From Halobaculum roseum (lineage in GTDB: Archaea > Halobacteriota > Halobacteria > Halobacteriales > Haloferacaceae): 64,000 bases of DNA. The DNA lies in contig NZ_CP082286.1 of NCBI RefSeq assembly GCF_019880245.1, forward strand, positions 700,521-764,520, read 5' to 3'. The stretch's first letter is position 1. Each line of letters opens with the position of its first letter. The position numbers were made by a program, and so were the translations under genes. The notes below the pieces were generated by a model. The model was not told where the DNA came from. It searched no databases and saw only the letters and a list, made by a program, of their open reading frames with translations. Positions 52,885 through 61,710 of this stretch are shown piece after piece.

Positions 52885-54726
52885 GTGAGCCGCGACCCCG
52901 ACGCCGCGGACATCCCCGCCTCCGACGCGGCCGGCGACCGCACGTCCGACGCGGGCGGTGCCCCCGCGTCCGCCCCGCAGGCCGCCGACGCCCCCGCCCG
53001 CGCCGGCGGGCCGAACCCCTCCAACGAGCGCGGCGAGGGGAGCGTCCGCGTCGTCGGCACGGCCCACGTCTCGGAGGCGTCCGTCCGCGAGGTCGAGGAG
53101 ACCGTCGCCGAGGAGCGCCCGGACATCGTCGCCGTCGAGCTGGACGAGGGGCGGTACCGCCAGATGAAGGGGGAGACGCCCGACGACCTCGACCCGGGCG
53201 ACCTCCTCAAGGGGAACACCGTCTTCCAGTTCCTCGCGTACTGGATGCTCTCGTACGTCCAGACGCGGCTGGGCGACCGCTTCGACATCGAACCCGGAGC
53301 CGAACTGCTGGCGGCCGTCGAGACCGCCGAGGACTTGGGGATCTCCGTCGCGCTCGTCGACCGCGACATCCAGACGACGATCCAGCGTTTCTGGGCCCGG
53401 CTCTCGCCCATCGAGAAGCTGCGGATGGTCGGCGCGCTCGCGTTCGGCGTCACCGACCCCCGCGTCGCCGGGATCACCTTCGGCCTGCTCGTCGGCGTCC
53501 TGCTCGGCCCGGCGATCGGGCTGTTCGGCGGCGCCGTCGGGATCACCGACGCCGTCCTCACGCGCGTCGGCGTCGGCGCGCTCGCGGGGCTCGTCGCCGG
53601 CTACCTCGGCTACCGCGCCGCGTCGCTGTCGCTGGGCGGCGGCGCCGACGCGGATTCCCCGGCCGATGGTGACGCCCCGGGCGGCGTCACGACGCTCGGG
53701 TTCGCCGCGGTCGTCGCCGTCGCGGTTGCCGGCGCGGTGACCGTCACCGGCGCCGGCGTCGACGCGGTCGCCGGGCTGCTCTCGGGCACCATCGTGCGTG
53801 CGGTCGGGAGCCTCGGACTGGGCCTCCTCGCGGGCGTGGGCGTCGGCGCCGTGGTCGCCGTCGCGATCGGCGCGCTCGGACTCGCGCCCGCCGGCGACGC
53901 GGACGAGCTCGACGACTTCGACCCCCACGAGCTGACCGACACCGACGTCGTGACGGCGATGATGGAGGAGTTCCGGGAGTTCTCCCCGGGCGGCGCGGAG
54001 GCGCTCATCGACGAGCGCGACGCCTACATCGCCCACCAGCTCGTCGGGCTCCGCAACGAGGGGTACGACGTGGTCGCGGTCGTCGGCGCGGGCCACCGCG
54101 AGGGCATCGAGTCGTACCTCGCGGAGCCCGAGTCGCTCCCGCCGATGGAGGGGCTCGTCGGGGCGGCGAAGTCGGGCGGGATCCCGTGGGGCAAGATCGC
54201 CGCGTTCGCCATCTCCGCGGCGTTCATCGGCTTCTTCGTGCTGCTGGCGATGGCGGGCGTGCGCAACGAACAGCTGCTCACGCTGTTTGCCGCGTGGTTC
54301 CTGATCAACGGCGTCTTCGCGGCCGGGCTGGCGAAGCTCGCGGGCGCGCGCTGGCGGTCGGCGGGCGTCGGCGGCGCCGTCGCGTGGATGACCTCGGTGA
54401 ACCCGCTGCTGGCGCCGGGGTGGTTCACGGGCTACATGGAGCTTCGCCACCTCACGGTGAACGTCGCGGACATCGGCACGCTGAACGAACTGCTGTCGGA
54501 CGAGTCGCGGCCGATCCGCGCCGTCTTCTCCGACATGCTCGACGTGCCGCTGTTCCGGCTGATCGTCGTCGTCGCGGCGACGAACGTCGGGAGCGTCATC
54601 GCGTCGCTGCTGTTCGCCGCGTACGTCGTCCCCGTGTTCGCCGGGTCGCTCGACGCGAGCATCACCGACCTCATGATCCGGGGCGCACGCGAGTCCGCGC
54701 GGATCCTCTGGGGGGCCGTCGCGTGA
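52885..54726 (+). CDS. TraB/PrgY-like membrane protein
   Basis: This is 613 residues with a GTG start at 52885. An Ala/Asp/Pro-rich N-terminal extension is followed by the TraB domain: VRVVGTAHVSEASVREVEET, VAVELDEGRYRQMKGE, and ISVALVDRDIQTTIQRFWAR. The H, E and D/R residues match the proposed metallo-site. It is interrupted by several membrane helices (FGLLVGVLLGPAIGLFGGAV and others) and ends in four more. Related archaeal proteins are widespread; roles in pheromone or signal peptide turnover are proposed from bacteria. Its stop overlaps the next gene's GTG. Confidence 0.85.
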   Translation: MSRDPDAADIPASDAAGDRTSDAGGAPASAPQAADAPARAGGPNPSNERGEGSVRVVGTAHVSEASVREVEETVAEERPDIVAVELDEGRYRQMKGETPDDLDPGDLLKGNTVFQFLAYWMLSYVQTRLGDRFDIEPGAELLAAVETAEDLGISVALVDRDIQTTIQRFWARLSPIEKLRMVGALAFGVTDPRVAGITFGLLVGVLLGPAIGLFGGAVGITDAVLTRVGVGALAGLVAGYLGYRAASLSLGGGADADSPADGDAPGGVTTLGFAAVVAVAVAGAVTVTGAGVDAVAGLLSGTIVRAVGSLGLGLLAGVGVGAVVAVAIGALGLAPAGDADELDDFDPHELTDTDVVTAMMEEFREFSPGGAEALIDERDAYIAHQLVGLRNEGYDVVAVVGAGHREGIESYLAEPESLPPMEGLVGAAKSGGIPWGKIAAFAISAAFIGFFVLLAMAGVRNEQLLTLFAAWFLINGVFAAGLAKLAGARWRSAGVGGAVAWMTSVNPLLAPGWFTGYMELRHLTVNVADIGTLNELLSDESRPIRAVFSDMLDVPLFRLIVVVAATNVGSVIASLLFAAYVVPVFAGSLDASITDLMIRGARESARILWGAVA

Positions 54727-55439
54727 GCCGCGCGGGCGGCCCCGGCGGCGCTTCGGGCCGGCGCGGATCCGGAGGCGGACGCGACGGCGACGCCGCCGCG
54801 GTGGTCGCGGGACTGTCCTTCTCCGGTCGCGAGCTTCGCGACCTCCTGCTCGCGTGGATCGCGCTGTCGGTCGCGTTCGCGGTGTTCTTCGCCGGCGGCG
54901 GCACCGTCGTGATCAACACGCTCGCTTCGGGCGCGCTCGGCTCGCTGGGCGGTCTGTTCGTCGTGAGCCTCGTCACCGCCGGCGTCGCGTTCCTGCTGCA
55001 CGAACTGGGACACAAGGTCACGGCGGTGCGGTACGGACAGCAGGCGGCCTTCCGCGCGGACTACGGGATGCTGTTCCTCGCGGTCGTCGCCGCGACCGCG
55101 GGCTTCCTGTTCGCCGCGCCGGGCGCGGTCCACCACGTCGGCCGGATCACCAAGCGCCAGAACGGGCTCATCGCGCTGGCCGGCCCGGTCGTCAACCTCG
55201 TGCTCGCGGTCGTGTTCGCGCCGCTGCTGGTGATCGGGGTCGCGGGATTCTCCGGGCTCGCGTTGACTGTCGGAACCTACGGCGTCGCCGTGAACCTCCT
55301 GCTCGCGGCGTTCAACCTCATCCCGTTCGGCCCGCTCGACGGCGCGACCGTCCGGGCGTGGTCGACGCCCGTGTGGCTCGCGACGTTCGTTTCCAGCGCC
55401 GCCCTCGCCGTCGGGTTCGCGCTGTTCGTGCTGTTCTGA
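54723..55439 (+). CDS. M50-type membrane metalloprotease, short
   Basis: This is 238 residues with a GTG start overlapping the traB-like stop (GTGA), so translation is coupled. Zinc motif VAFLLHELGHKVTAVRYG and a second site in FNLIPFGPLDGATVRAWS (Asp in P-L-D-G). Four to five helices and no CBS or PDZ module, unlike the M50 protein at 30820. The overlap suggests joint action with the TraB-like protein in membrane proteolysis. Confidence 0.88.
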   Translation: MSRAGGPGGASGRRGSGGGRDGDAAAVVAGLSFSGRELRDLLLAWIALSVAFAVFFAGGGTVVINTLASGALGSLGGLFVVSLVTAGVAFLLHELGHKVTAVRYGQQAAFRADYGMLFLAVVAATAGFLFAAPGAVHHVGRITKRQNGLIALAGPVVNLVLAVVFAPLLVIGVAGFSGLALTVGTYGVAVNLLLAAFNLIPFGPLDGATVRAWSTPVWLATFVSSAALAVGFALFVLF

Positions 55440-55517
55440 CTCGCCGTCCCCGCGGGCGATTCTCGGCCGGCGGGTCCGGGCCACACGCCTTTGGCGACGG
55501 CCCGTGTGACACCACCC

Positions 55518-56939
55518 ATGGAGAGTGTCAACCCCGCGACGGGAGACGTGATCGCGACGTACGACGGCCACGACAGGGCGGCGGTCGAGTCGGCGCTCTC
55601 GGACGCCGCCGAACGGTTCGAGTCGTGGGCCGCGCGGCCGATCCAGGAACGGTGTCGGCTGCTCGAACGCACGGCCGACCTCCTGCGCGAGCGGGTCGAC
55701 GAGTACGCCGAGCTGATGACCCGCGAGATGGGCAAGCCGGTCGACCAGGCCCGCGCGGAGGTCGAGAAGTGCGCGTGGGTGTGCGACTACTACGCCGAGC
55801 GCGCGCCCGAACAGCTCGCGGACGAGGTGATCGGCACCGAGGCCGACGCCCGGACGCTGGTGAGCTACGAGCCCCTCGGGCCGGTGCTGGCGGTGATGCC
55901 GTGGAACTTCCCGTTGTGGCAGGTGTTCCGCTTCGCCGCGCCGAACCTCGTGGCCGGCAACGTCGGCCTGCTGAAACACGCGTCGAACGTCCCCGGCTGC
56001 GCGCTCGCGATCGAGGAGGTGTTGCACGACGCCGGCGTCCCCGAGGGCGCGTTCACCACGCTGCTGATCGGCTCGGACCGCGTCGACGACGTGATCGCCG
56101 ACGGCCGCGTCCGCGCCGTCACGCTCACCGGGAGCGAGCCCGCGGGCCGGGCGGTCGCCGAGACGGCGGGCCGGGAGCTGAAGAAGACGGTGCTGGAGCT
56201 CGGGGGGTCGGACCCGTTCGTCGTCCTCGACGACGCGCCGATAGCCGAAACCGCCGAGAAGGCGGCGTACGCGCGCACCCAGAACAACGGCCAGTCGTGC
56301 ATCGCCGCCAAGCGGTTCGTCGTCCACACGGACGCCTACGACGAGTTCGTCGGCGCGTTCGCGTCGGAGCTGGACGCGCTGACCGTCGGCGACCCGACGG
56401 ACGAGGACACCGACGTGGGGCCGCAGGCGCGCGAGGACCTCATGCGCGAGCTTCACGACCAGGTCGAGCGGACCGTCGAGGCGGGAGCGACGCTGTCGCT
56501 CGGGGGCGAACCGCTCGACCGCGAGGGGCCGTACTACCCGCCGACGCTGCTCACCGACGTGCCCGTGGACAGCCCGGCCGCCACCGAGGAGACGTTCGGC
56601 CCGGTCGCGGCCGTGTTCGAGGTCGCCGACGAGGCCGAGGCGCTCGCGCTCGCGAACGACACGAGCTTCGGGCTCGGCGCGAGCGTCTGGACGGACGACC
56701 TCGACCGGGGCGAGCGGTTCGCCCGCCGATTCGACGCCGGCTGCTGTTTCGTCAACGAGTACGTGAAGTCCGACCCCCGGGTGCCCTTCGGCGGCGTGAA
56801 GAACTCGGGGTACGGGCGCGAGCTGTCGCGTCACGGCATCCGCGAGTTCGTGAACCGCAATACGATCTGGGTCCAACACGGGCTCGCCGCCGACGGCGAC
56901 GATGACGGGCCGGCGACCGACCGCGGGGACGGGTCGTGA
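55518..56939 (+). CDS. NAD(P)-dependent aldehyde dehydrogenase (succinate-semialdehyde type)
   Basis: This is 473 residues from the ATG at 55518. Catalytic elements: nucleotide site VTLTGSEPAGRAVAETAG, Glu in KKTVLELGGSDPFVVLDDA, Cys in NNGQSCIAAKRFVVH, late ETFGPVAAVFEVADEAEALA and PFGGVKNSGYGRELSRHGIR. Similarity is strongest to GabD-like enzymes. It oxidises an aldehyde to an acid. The stop overlaps the GTG of the next gene (GTGA), so the two are coupled. Confidence 0.9.
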   Translation: MESVNPATGDVIATYDGHDRAAVESALSDAAERFESWAARPIQERCRLLERTADLLRERVDEYAELMTREMGKPVDQARAEVEKCAWVCDYYAERAPEQLADEVIGTEADARTLVSYEPLGPVLAVMPWNFPLWQVFRFAAPNLVAGNVGLLKHASNVPGCALAIEEVLHDAGVPEGAFTTLLIGSDRVDDVIADGRVRAVTLTGSEPAGRAVAETAGRELKKTVLELGGSDPFVVLDDAPIAETAEKAAYARTQNNGQSCIAAKRFVVHTDAYDEFVGAFASELDALTVGDPTDEDTDVGPQAREDLMRELHDQVERTVEAGATLSLGGEPLDREGPYYPPTLLTDVPVDSPAATEETFGPVAAVFEVADEAEALALANDTSFGLGASVWTDDLDRGERFARRFDAGCCFVNEYVKSDPRVPFGGVKNSGYGRELSRHGIREFVNRNTIWVQHGLAADGDDDGPATDRGDGS

Positions 56940-58519
56940 GCCGTCGCGTCTCCGACCTCGTCGTCGACAGCCTCGCCGCCGAGGGCGTCGAGTACGTGTT
57001 CGGCCTGCCGGGCGAGGAACTGGAGGACCTCCTCTTCTCGCTGCGCGACAGCGACGTGCGGTTCGTCCCCGTGCGCCACGAGCAGGGGGCGGCGTTCATG
57101 GCCGACGTTCACGGCCGGCTCACCGGCGACGCGGGCGTCTGTCTCGCGACGCTCGGGCCGGGCGCGACGAACCTGATCACCGGCGTCGCCGACGCCCACC
57201 TCGACAAGGCCCCGCTGGTCGCGATCACGGGACAGGGGAGTCGCGAGCGCCTCAACAAGGAGAGCCACCAGAAGCTCGACGTCGTCCACGCGTTCGAGCC
57301 GGTGGTGAAGTGGAACGCCCAGCTGTCGGACCCGGAGGGCGTCGCCGAGTCGGTACGCAAGGCGTTCAAGATCGCCGAGTACGAGAAGCCCGGCGCGACC
57401 CACCTCGAACTCCCCGAGGACGTCGCGAGCGAGCCGACCGACGACGAGCCGCTGCCGGTGCGTCCGCGGGTCGCCCGCCCCGCCCCGAACGACGACGCGC
57501 TCGCGGCCGCCGCCGGAGCGATCGCGGACGCCGACCGGCCGCTCGTGCTCGCGGGCAACGGCGCGGTGCGGGCCGACGCCGCGAGCGCGCTCGCCGCGTT
57601 CGTCGAGGCGACCGGGATCCCCGTCGTCTCGACGTACATGGGGAAGGGCGCGCTGTCGGACCGCGACGAGCGGTCGCTGATGACCCTCGACTCCGGACCC
57701 GCGGGGGAGGCCGGCGGGGCGGTCGCGGCCGCCGACTGCGTGCTCGCGGTCGGCTACGACATCGCCGAGCACGACCCCGCGGGCTGGAACCCGGACCGCG
57801 ACAAGACGGTCGTCCACCTCGACAGCGAGCCGGCGGAGGTGTACGCTCACTACAACCCGACGGTGGAGGTGGTCGCCGATCCCTCGATCGGGCTCGACCG
57901 CCTCGCGGCGGCCGTCGACCGGCGGTGGGACGCGTGGTGCGTCGACGCCCACGAGCGGGTGTACGACCACGCGACCGCCCGCCCCGACCCCGGCGACCCC
58001 GTGACGGTCGGGGGCGTGCTCCCCCTGCTGCGTGAGGCCATGGCCGACGCCGACGTGCTCATCTCCGATGTCGGGAGCCACAAGATGGCGATCGCCCGGC
58101 GGTTCCCCGTGTACGAGCCGGGCCGGTGTGTGATCTCGAACGGCCTCGCGAGCATGGGGATCGCGGTTCCGGGGGGCGTCGCGGCCGACCTCGCGGTCGA
58201 CGCGAACGTCGTCGTCGCGACCGGCGACGGCGGGTTCCTGATGAACGCCGCCGAGCTGGAGACCGCGAAGCGGCTCGACTGCTCGTTCACGACCGTCGTG
58301 TTCCGCGACGACGACTACGGCCTCATCTCCGAGAAGCAGGCCGAGCACCGCGGGGAGTCGTTCGGCACCGAGTTGGGGAACCCCGACCTCGTCGCGTTCG
58401 CCGAGAGCTTCGGCGTCGACGCCCGCCGGGCCGCGTCCGTCGAGGAGGTGGAGGCGGCGTTCGCCGAGACCGTCGACGGCGACGACCTCTCGCTGATCGA
58501 CGTGCCGATCGCCCGGTGA
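56936..58519 (+). CDS. Acetolactate synthase-like ThDP enzyme
   Basis: This is 527 residues with a GTG start. Three-domain ThDP enzyme: N-terminal VEYVFGLPGEELEDLLFSLR with catalytic Glu in VPVRHEQGAAFMADVHGRLT, central domain ADRPLVLAGNGAVRADAASA, and C-terminal ThDP/Mg site VVVATGDGGFLMNAAELETA (GDG...). Similar to large subunits of acetolactate synthase. No small regulatory subunit is next to it, and its coupling to an aldehyde dehydrogenase suggests a catabolic 2-oxo-acid or aldehyde role instead of branched amino-acid synthesis. Confidence 0.85.
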   Translation: MSRRVSDLVVDSLAAEGVEYVFGLPGEELEDLLFSLRDSDVRFVPVRHEQGAAFMADVHGRLTGDAGVCLATLGPGATNLITGVADAHLDKAPLVAITGQGSRERLNKESHQKLDVVHAFEPVVKWNAQLSDPEGVAESVRKAFKIAEYEKPGATHLELPEDVASEPTDDEPLPVRPRVARPAPNDDALAAAAGAIADADRPLVLAGNGAVRADAASALAAFVEATGIPVVSTYMGKGALSDRDERSLMTLDSGPAGEAGGAVAAADCVLAVGYDIAEHDPAGWNPDRDKTVVHLDSEPAEVYAHYNPTVEVVADPSIGLDRLAAAVDRRWDAWCVDAHERVYDHATARPDPGDPVTVGGVLPLLREAMADADVLISDVGSHKMAIARRFPVYEPGRCVISNGLASMGIAVPGGVAADLAVDANVVVATGDGGFLMNAAELETAKRLDCSFTTVVFRDDDYGLISEKQAEHRGESFGTELGNPDLVAFAESFGVDARRAASVEEVEAAFAETVDGDDLSLIDVPIAR

Positions 58520-58705
58520 ACCGGGTACGGGCGCCCGAACACCCCGCTCGACCCTCGCTGTTTTTAGGCCGAGACTTCCCTTTGATCGGTCTCGCCGGTT
58601 CTGTCTGCGGAGCGACTCAGGACCGCTCCGCCGTCCTTCCGAGGCCTCGCTTCGCTCGGCCTCGCTGTCGGAGCGCTTTTGCTCCCGCCGGAACCCCGCT
58701 CACAC

Positions 58706-59719
58706 ATGACCGACGACGCCGCGGGGGACGACGCAGACGCCGAGGAAGAGACGGAGGAACTCACCTACGCCGACGCCGGCGTCGACATCGACGCCAGCGA
58801 GGCCGCGACCGCGGCGCTCGTGTCGGCTGTCGGCGACGCCGGCGCGGAGGGCAGCGACTACGCCGGGTTACTCGACATCGGCGACCGCTACCTCGCGCTC
58901 GCCACCGACGGCGTCGGCACGAAGCTCATCGTCGCCGAGGCGCTCGGCGACTACTCGACGGTCGGCATCGACTGCATCGCGATGAACGCCAACGACCTCG
59001 TCGCCGCCGGCGTCGACCCGGTCGCGTTCGTCGACTACCTCGCGGTCGACGAGCCCGACGAGACGTTCTCCGAACAGGTCGGCGCCGGCCTCCGCGAGGG
59101 CGCCGAGCGCGCGGGTATCGCCCTCGTCGGCGGCGAGACCGCGGTGATGCCCGAGGTGATCAAGGGGCTGGACCTGGCGGGCACCTGCGCGGGCCTCGTC
59201 GCGAAGGACGCCGTCTTCGACGGGCACGCCGAGCCGGGCGACGCCCTCGTCGGCTGGGCGTCGTCGGGCATCCACTCGAACGGGCTCACGCTCGCACGCG
59301 AGGCCGCCACCCGCGACCACGAGTACACCGACCCGTATCCCTTCGAGGGGTACGACACCGTCGGCGAGGCGCTGCTGGAGCCGACGCGCATCTACGCCGA
59401 CCTGCTGGAGCCGATGCGCGAGCACGGCGTCCGCGGCGCCGCCCACGTCACAGGCGGCGGATGGACCAACCTGGAACGACTGGGCGACAATCGCTACGAG
59501 GTCACCGACCCGTGGCCGGTCCAGCCCGTCTTCGAGTTCGTGGCCGAGGAGGGGAACGTCGCGGACGAGGAGATGCACCGCACGTTCAACATGGGAACCG
59601 GGTTCGTCGCCGCCGTCGACCCCGCCGAGGCCGAGTCGCTGGCGGCCGACACCGACGGCCGCGTGATCGGCGAGGTCGTCAAGGGCGACGGCGTCGCGAT
59701 CCGCGGCCTGGAGCTGTAG
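58706..59719 (+). CDS. purM: Phosphoribosylformylglycinamidine cyclo-ligase (AIR synthetase)
   Basis: This is 337 residues from the ATG at 58706. PurM hallmarks: LALATDGVGTKLIVAEALGD, GIDCIAMNANDLVAAGVDPV, FVDYLAVDEPDE, ALVGGETAVMPEVIKGLDLA, VGWASSGIHSNGLTLAREA, HVTGGGWTNLERLG, FNMGTGFVAAVDP. It closes the imidazole ring in purine synthesis using ATP. An acidic insert of about 18 residues near the start is haloarchaeal. Monocistronic; the 186-bp leader contains a GC-rich inverted repeat (GAGGCC...GGCCTC). Confidence 0.93.
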   Translation: MTDDAAGDDADAEEETEELTYADAGVDIDASEAATAALVSAVGDAGAEGSDYAGLLDIGDRYLALATDGVGTKLIVAEALGDYSTVGIDCIAMNANDLVAAGVDPVAFVDYLAVDEPDETFSEQVGAGLREGAERAGIALVGGETAVMPEVIKGLDLAGTCAGLVAKDAVFDGHAEPGDALVGWASSGIHSNGLTLAREAATRDHEYTDPYPFEGYDTVGEALLEPTRIYADLLEPMREHGVRGAAHVTGGGWTNLERLGDNRYEVTDPWPVQPVFEFVAEEGNVADEEMHRTFNMGTGFVAAVDPAEAESLAADTDGRVIGEVVKGDGVAIRGLEL

Positions 59720-59795
59720 CGTCGTCCGGCTCCGACCGCCGGGATCGCACGACTGTGCCGGACCCCTCTTGGTCGCCCCGCTCCAACGGCCCCGC

Positions 59796-60584
59796 ATGAC
59801 CCAGGAGTTCTCGCTCGTCGGCGACCTCGTCGACCGCGAGCGCCGCAGCGAGCGTCCCGCCCTCCACGCGGCCGCGCTCGATCGGACGTACAGCTACTTC
59901 GACCTGTGCAACACCGCCGCCAAGGCCGGCAACGTCCTCAGCCACGTGGGCGTTCGCGAGGGCGACCGACTCGTCGTCGACGCCGACCCCCACCCGCAGG
60001 CGGTGTTCACCTTCCTCGGGGCCGCGCTGCTGGGCGCAGTTACGGAGTTCGCGTCCGACATCGACCCCGAGTGCGACGCCCGCGCGGTCGTCGTCCCGGT
60101 CGAACGGGAGGGCGAGTTCGACCTCCCCGGGGGATCGAAGCTCGTCGCGTTCGGCGGCGACCCCGACCGCCCGGGGACGACCCACTGGGAAGGGGAGGTG
60201 TGGAGCGAGAACCCCGCGTTCCCGCCGACGTTCCACGACCCGGCCGACCCGGTTCTCCGCGGTCGCGTCGGCGATGCCGCCGGCGACGCGGCCGGAGAGA
60301 GGGCCACCGACGACGACCGGGCGTACTCGCACGCCGACCTGCTCGCCGCCGCCGGCGAGGCGGTCGACGCGCTCGACCTCGACGCGGACTCCCGGGTCGC
60401 CGTGCGGGCCCCGCTGTCGGACCCGCGGGCGGTCGCGGCGGGCGTGCTCGCGCCGCTGGTCGCGGGCGGGGCGATCGCCCTCCCGAACGGGGACGCCCCG
60501 TTCGACGCGACGGCTACGGTCGTCGCGGCCCGCGGGGGCGACGACGAGTCCGCCGTCCTCGACGTGGCGGACGTGCGACTGTGA
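59796..60584 (+). CDS. AMP-ligase-superfamily-like protein without visible active site
   Basis: This is 262 residues from the ATG at 59796. The N-terminus resembles acyl-CoA ligases (LVDRERRSERPALHAAALDR, TYSYFDLCNTAAKAGNVLSH, VREGDRLVVDADPHPQAVFT), but the ATP-binding (T/S)SGTTGxPK loop and the C-terminal catalytic lobe are missing. The later part repeats a ligase-like strand pattern (RAYSHADLLAAAGEAVDALD, VAAGVLAPLVAGGAIALP). It is probably a conserved non-catalytic derivative. No partner identified; downstream of purM. Confidence 0.7.
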   Translation: MTQEFSLVGDLVDRERRSERPALHAAALDRTYSYFDLCNTAAKAGNVLSHVGVREGDRLVVDADPHPQAVFTFLGAALLGAVTEFASDIDPECDARAVVVPVEREGEFDLPGGSKLVAFGGDPDRPGTTHWEGEVWSENPAFPPTFHDPADPVLRGRVGDAAGDAAGERATDDDRAYSHADLLAAAGEAVDALDLDADSRVAVRAPLSDPRAVAAGVLAPLVAGGAIALPNGDAPFDATATVVAARGGDDESAVLDVADVRL

Positions 60585-60659
60585 GCGATCGTCGCGTGCG
60601 ACCGCGGGTCGGCGTCGGCGACGGTTCTCGGGCGCGCTCGTGTCGGTCTTCCCGTCGGG

Positions 60660-61529
60660 TCACTCGTAGGTGAGCGTCATCCCGCCGTCGAACGGCAGGT
60701 CGCCGCCGTTCAGGTGGCGGGCGTGCGTCGAGAAGCCGAAGACGAACAGGTTGGCGACGTCGACCGGGTCCATCATCTCCTTGACGCGCGACTGGCCGAG
60801 CATCACGTCGTCGATCACCTCGTCGACCGTCAGGCCGCGTTGCTCCGCAGTGTCCGGGATCTGGCCGGTGACGAGCGGCGTCTTCACGTAGCCCGTGCTG
60901 ATCGAGAACGACCGAAGGTCGCCGTCGCCCTCCGCGGCGATCGACTGGGTGAGCCCCCGGAGCCCGAACTTCGAGACGTTGTAGCCGACCTTGTCGGCGG
61001 TGACGTAGTGGCCGTGGACGGACGCCATGTTCCCGACCGCGCCGACGCCGTCGTCGGTCGCCCGAACGTGGGGGATCGTCCGCTTCGCGAGGTGCAGCGG
61101 GGCGCGCACCATCACGTCGTGCATGCGGTCGTACTGCTCCATCGGGAAGTCCTCGATGGCGTCGATGTGCTGCATGCCGGCGACGTTCGCGAGGTAGCGG
61201 AGGTCGCCGTGTCCCGCGGCCGTCTCGACGATCCGCTCGATGTCCCCGTCGTCGGTCAGGTCGCCGGCGACCGTCTCGACGCCCCCCGGCGCGGCGAGGT
61301 CGGCCGCCATGTCCACCGTCTCCGCGAGTCCGTCCTCGTCGACGTCGGTCGCCACGGCGGTCAGGCCGTTCGTCGCCATCGCGAGGGCGGTCGCCCGACC
61401 GATGCCGGAGGCGCCGCCGGTGACGAGACACACCGAGTCCGACGTGAAGTGGTCGTCGTCGACGGTCAACACCGTCTCGGCGTTCACCGGGCGCGCCTCG
61501 AGTCGCTCCGGCGTGTCGGAGTCCGTCAT
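60660..61529 (-). CDS. Short-chain dehydrogenase, 3-hydroxybutyrate-dehydrogenase-like
   Basis: This is 289 residues. SDR motifs: CLVTGGASGIGRATALAM, ATDVDEDG (Asp for NAD), NVAGMQHIDAIEDFP, catalytic Ser in MASVHGHYVT and YNVSKFGLRGLTQS. The end FDGGMTLTYE is a variant of the usual VDGG. The first 30 residues are an added acidic N-terminus. The NVAGMQ and FPMEQYDRM segments resemble 3-hydroxybutyrate dehydrogenases; the substrate remains a guess. Confidence 0.88.
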   Translation of the reverse strand: MTDSDTPERLEARPVNAETVLTVDDDHFTSDSVCLVTGGASGIGRATALAMATNGLTAVATDVDEDGLAETVDMAADLAAPGGVETVAGDLTDDGDIERIVETAAGHGDLRYLANVAGMQHIDAIEDFPMEQYDRMHDVMVRAPLHLAKRTIPHVRATDDGVGAVGNMASVHGHYVTADKVGYNVSKFGLRGLTQSIAAEGDGDLRSFSISTGYVKTPLVTGQIPDTAEQRGLTVDEVIDDVMLGQSRVKEMMDPVDVANLFVFGFSTHARHLNGGDLPFDGGMTLTYE

Positions 61530-61710
61530 TGGCGATCGGTCGACCGCCGTCCCCGAATAACGGCGGGTTCACATGTATACCGACCGTCCCCCCCGACCAT
61601 ACCGACCGTCCCCCGACGGTCCGCCAGACCCGTCTTCGCCCGTCGACGGTCTCGCCCGCGAGGAGTAGCTTTATGAAACGATACCCGAGACACTCCGGGA
61701 GGTGTGCTAA

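Noticed and set aside
54432-56879. 815-codon minus-strand open frame
   Set aside because: GC-driven shadow antisense to the traB-like, M50 and aldehyde dehydrogenase genes; low-complexity Arg/Glu composition.
58620-58680. Inverted repeat GAGGCC...GGCCTC before purM as riboswitch or terminator
   Set aside because: Only a 6-bp stem in very GC-rich DNA, with no riboswitch-like core recognised.
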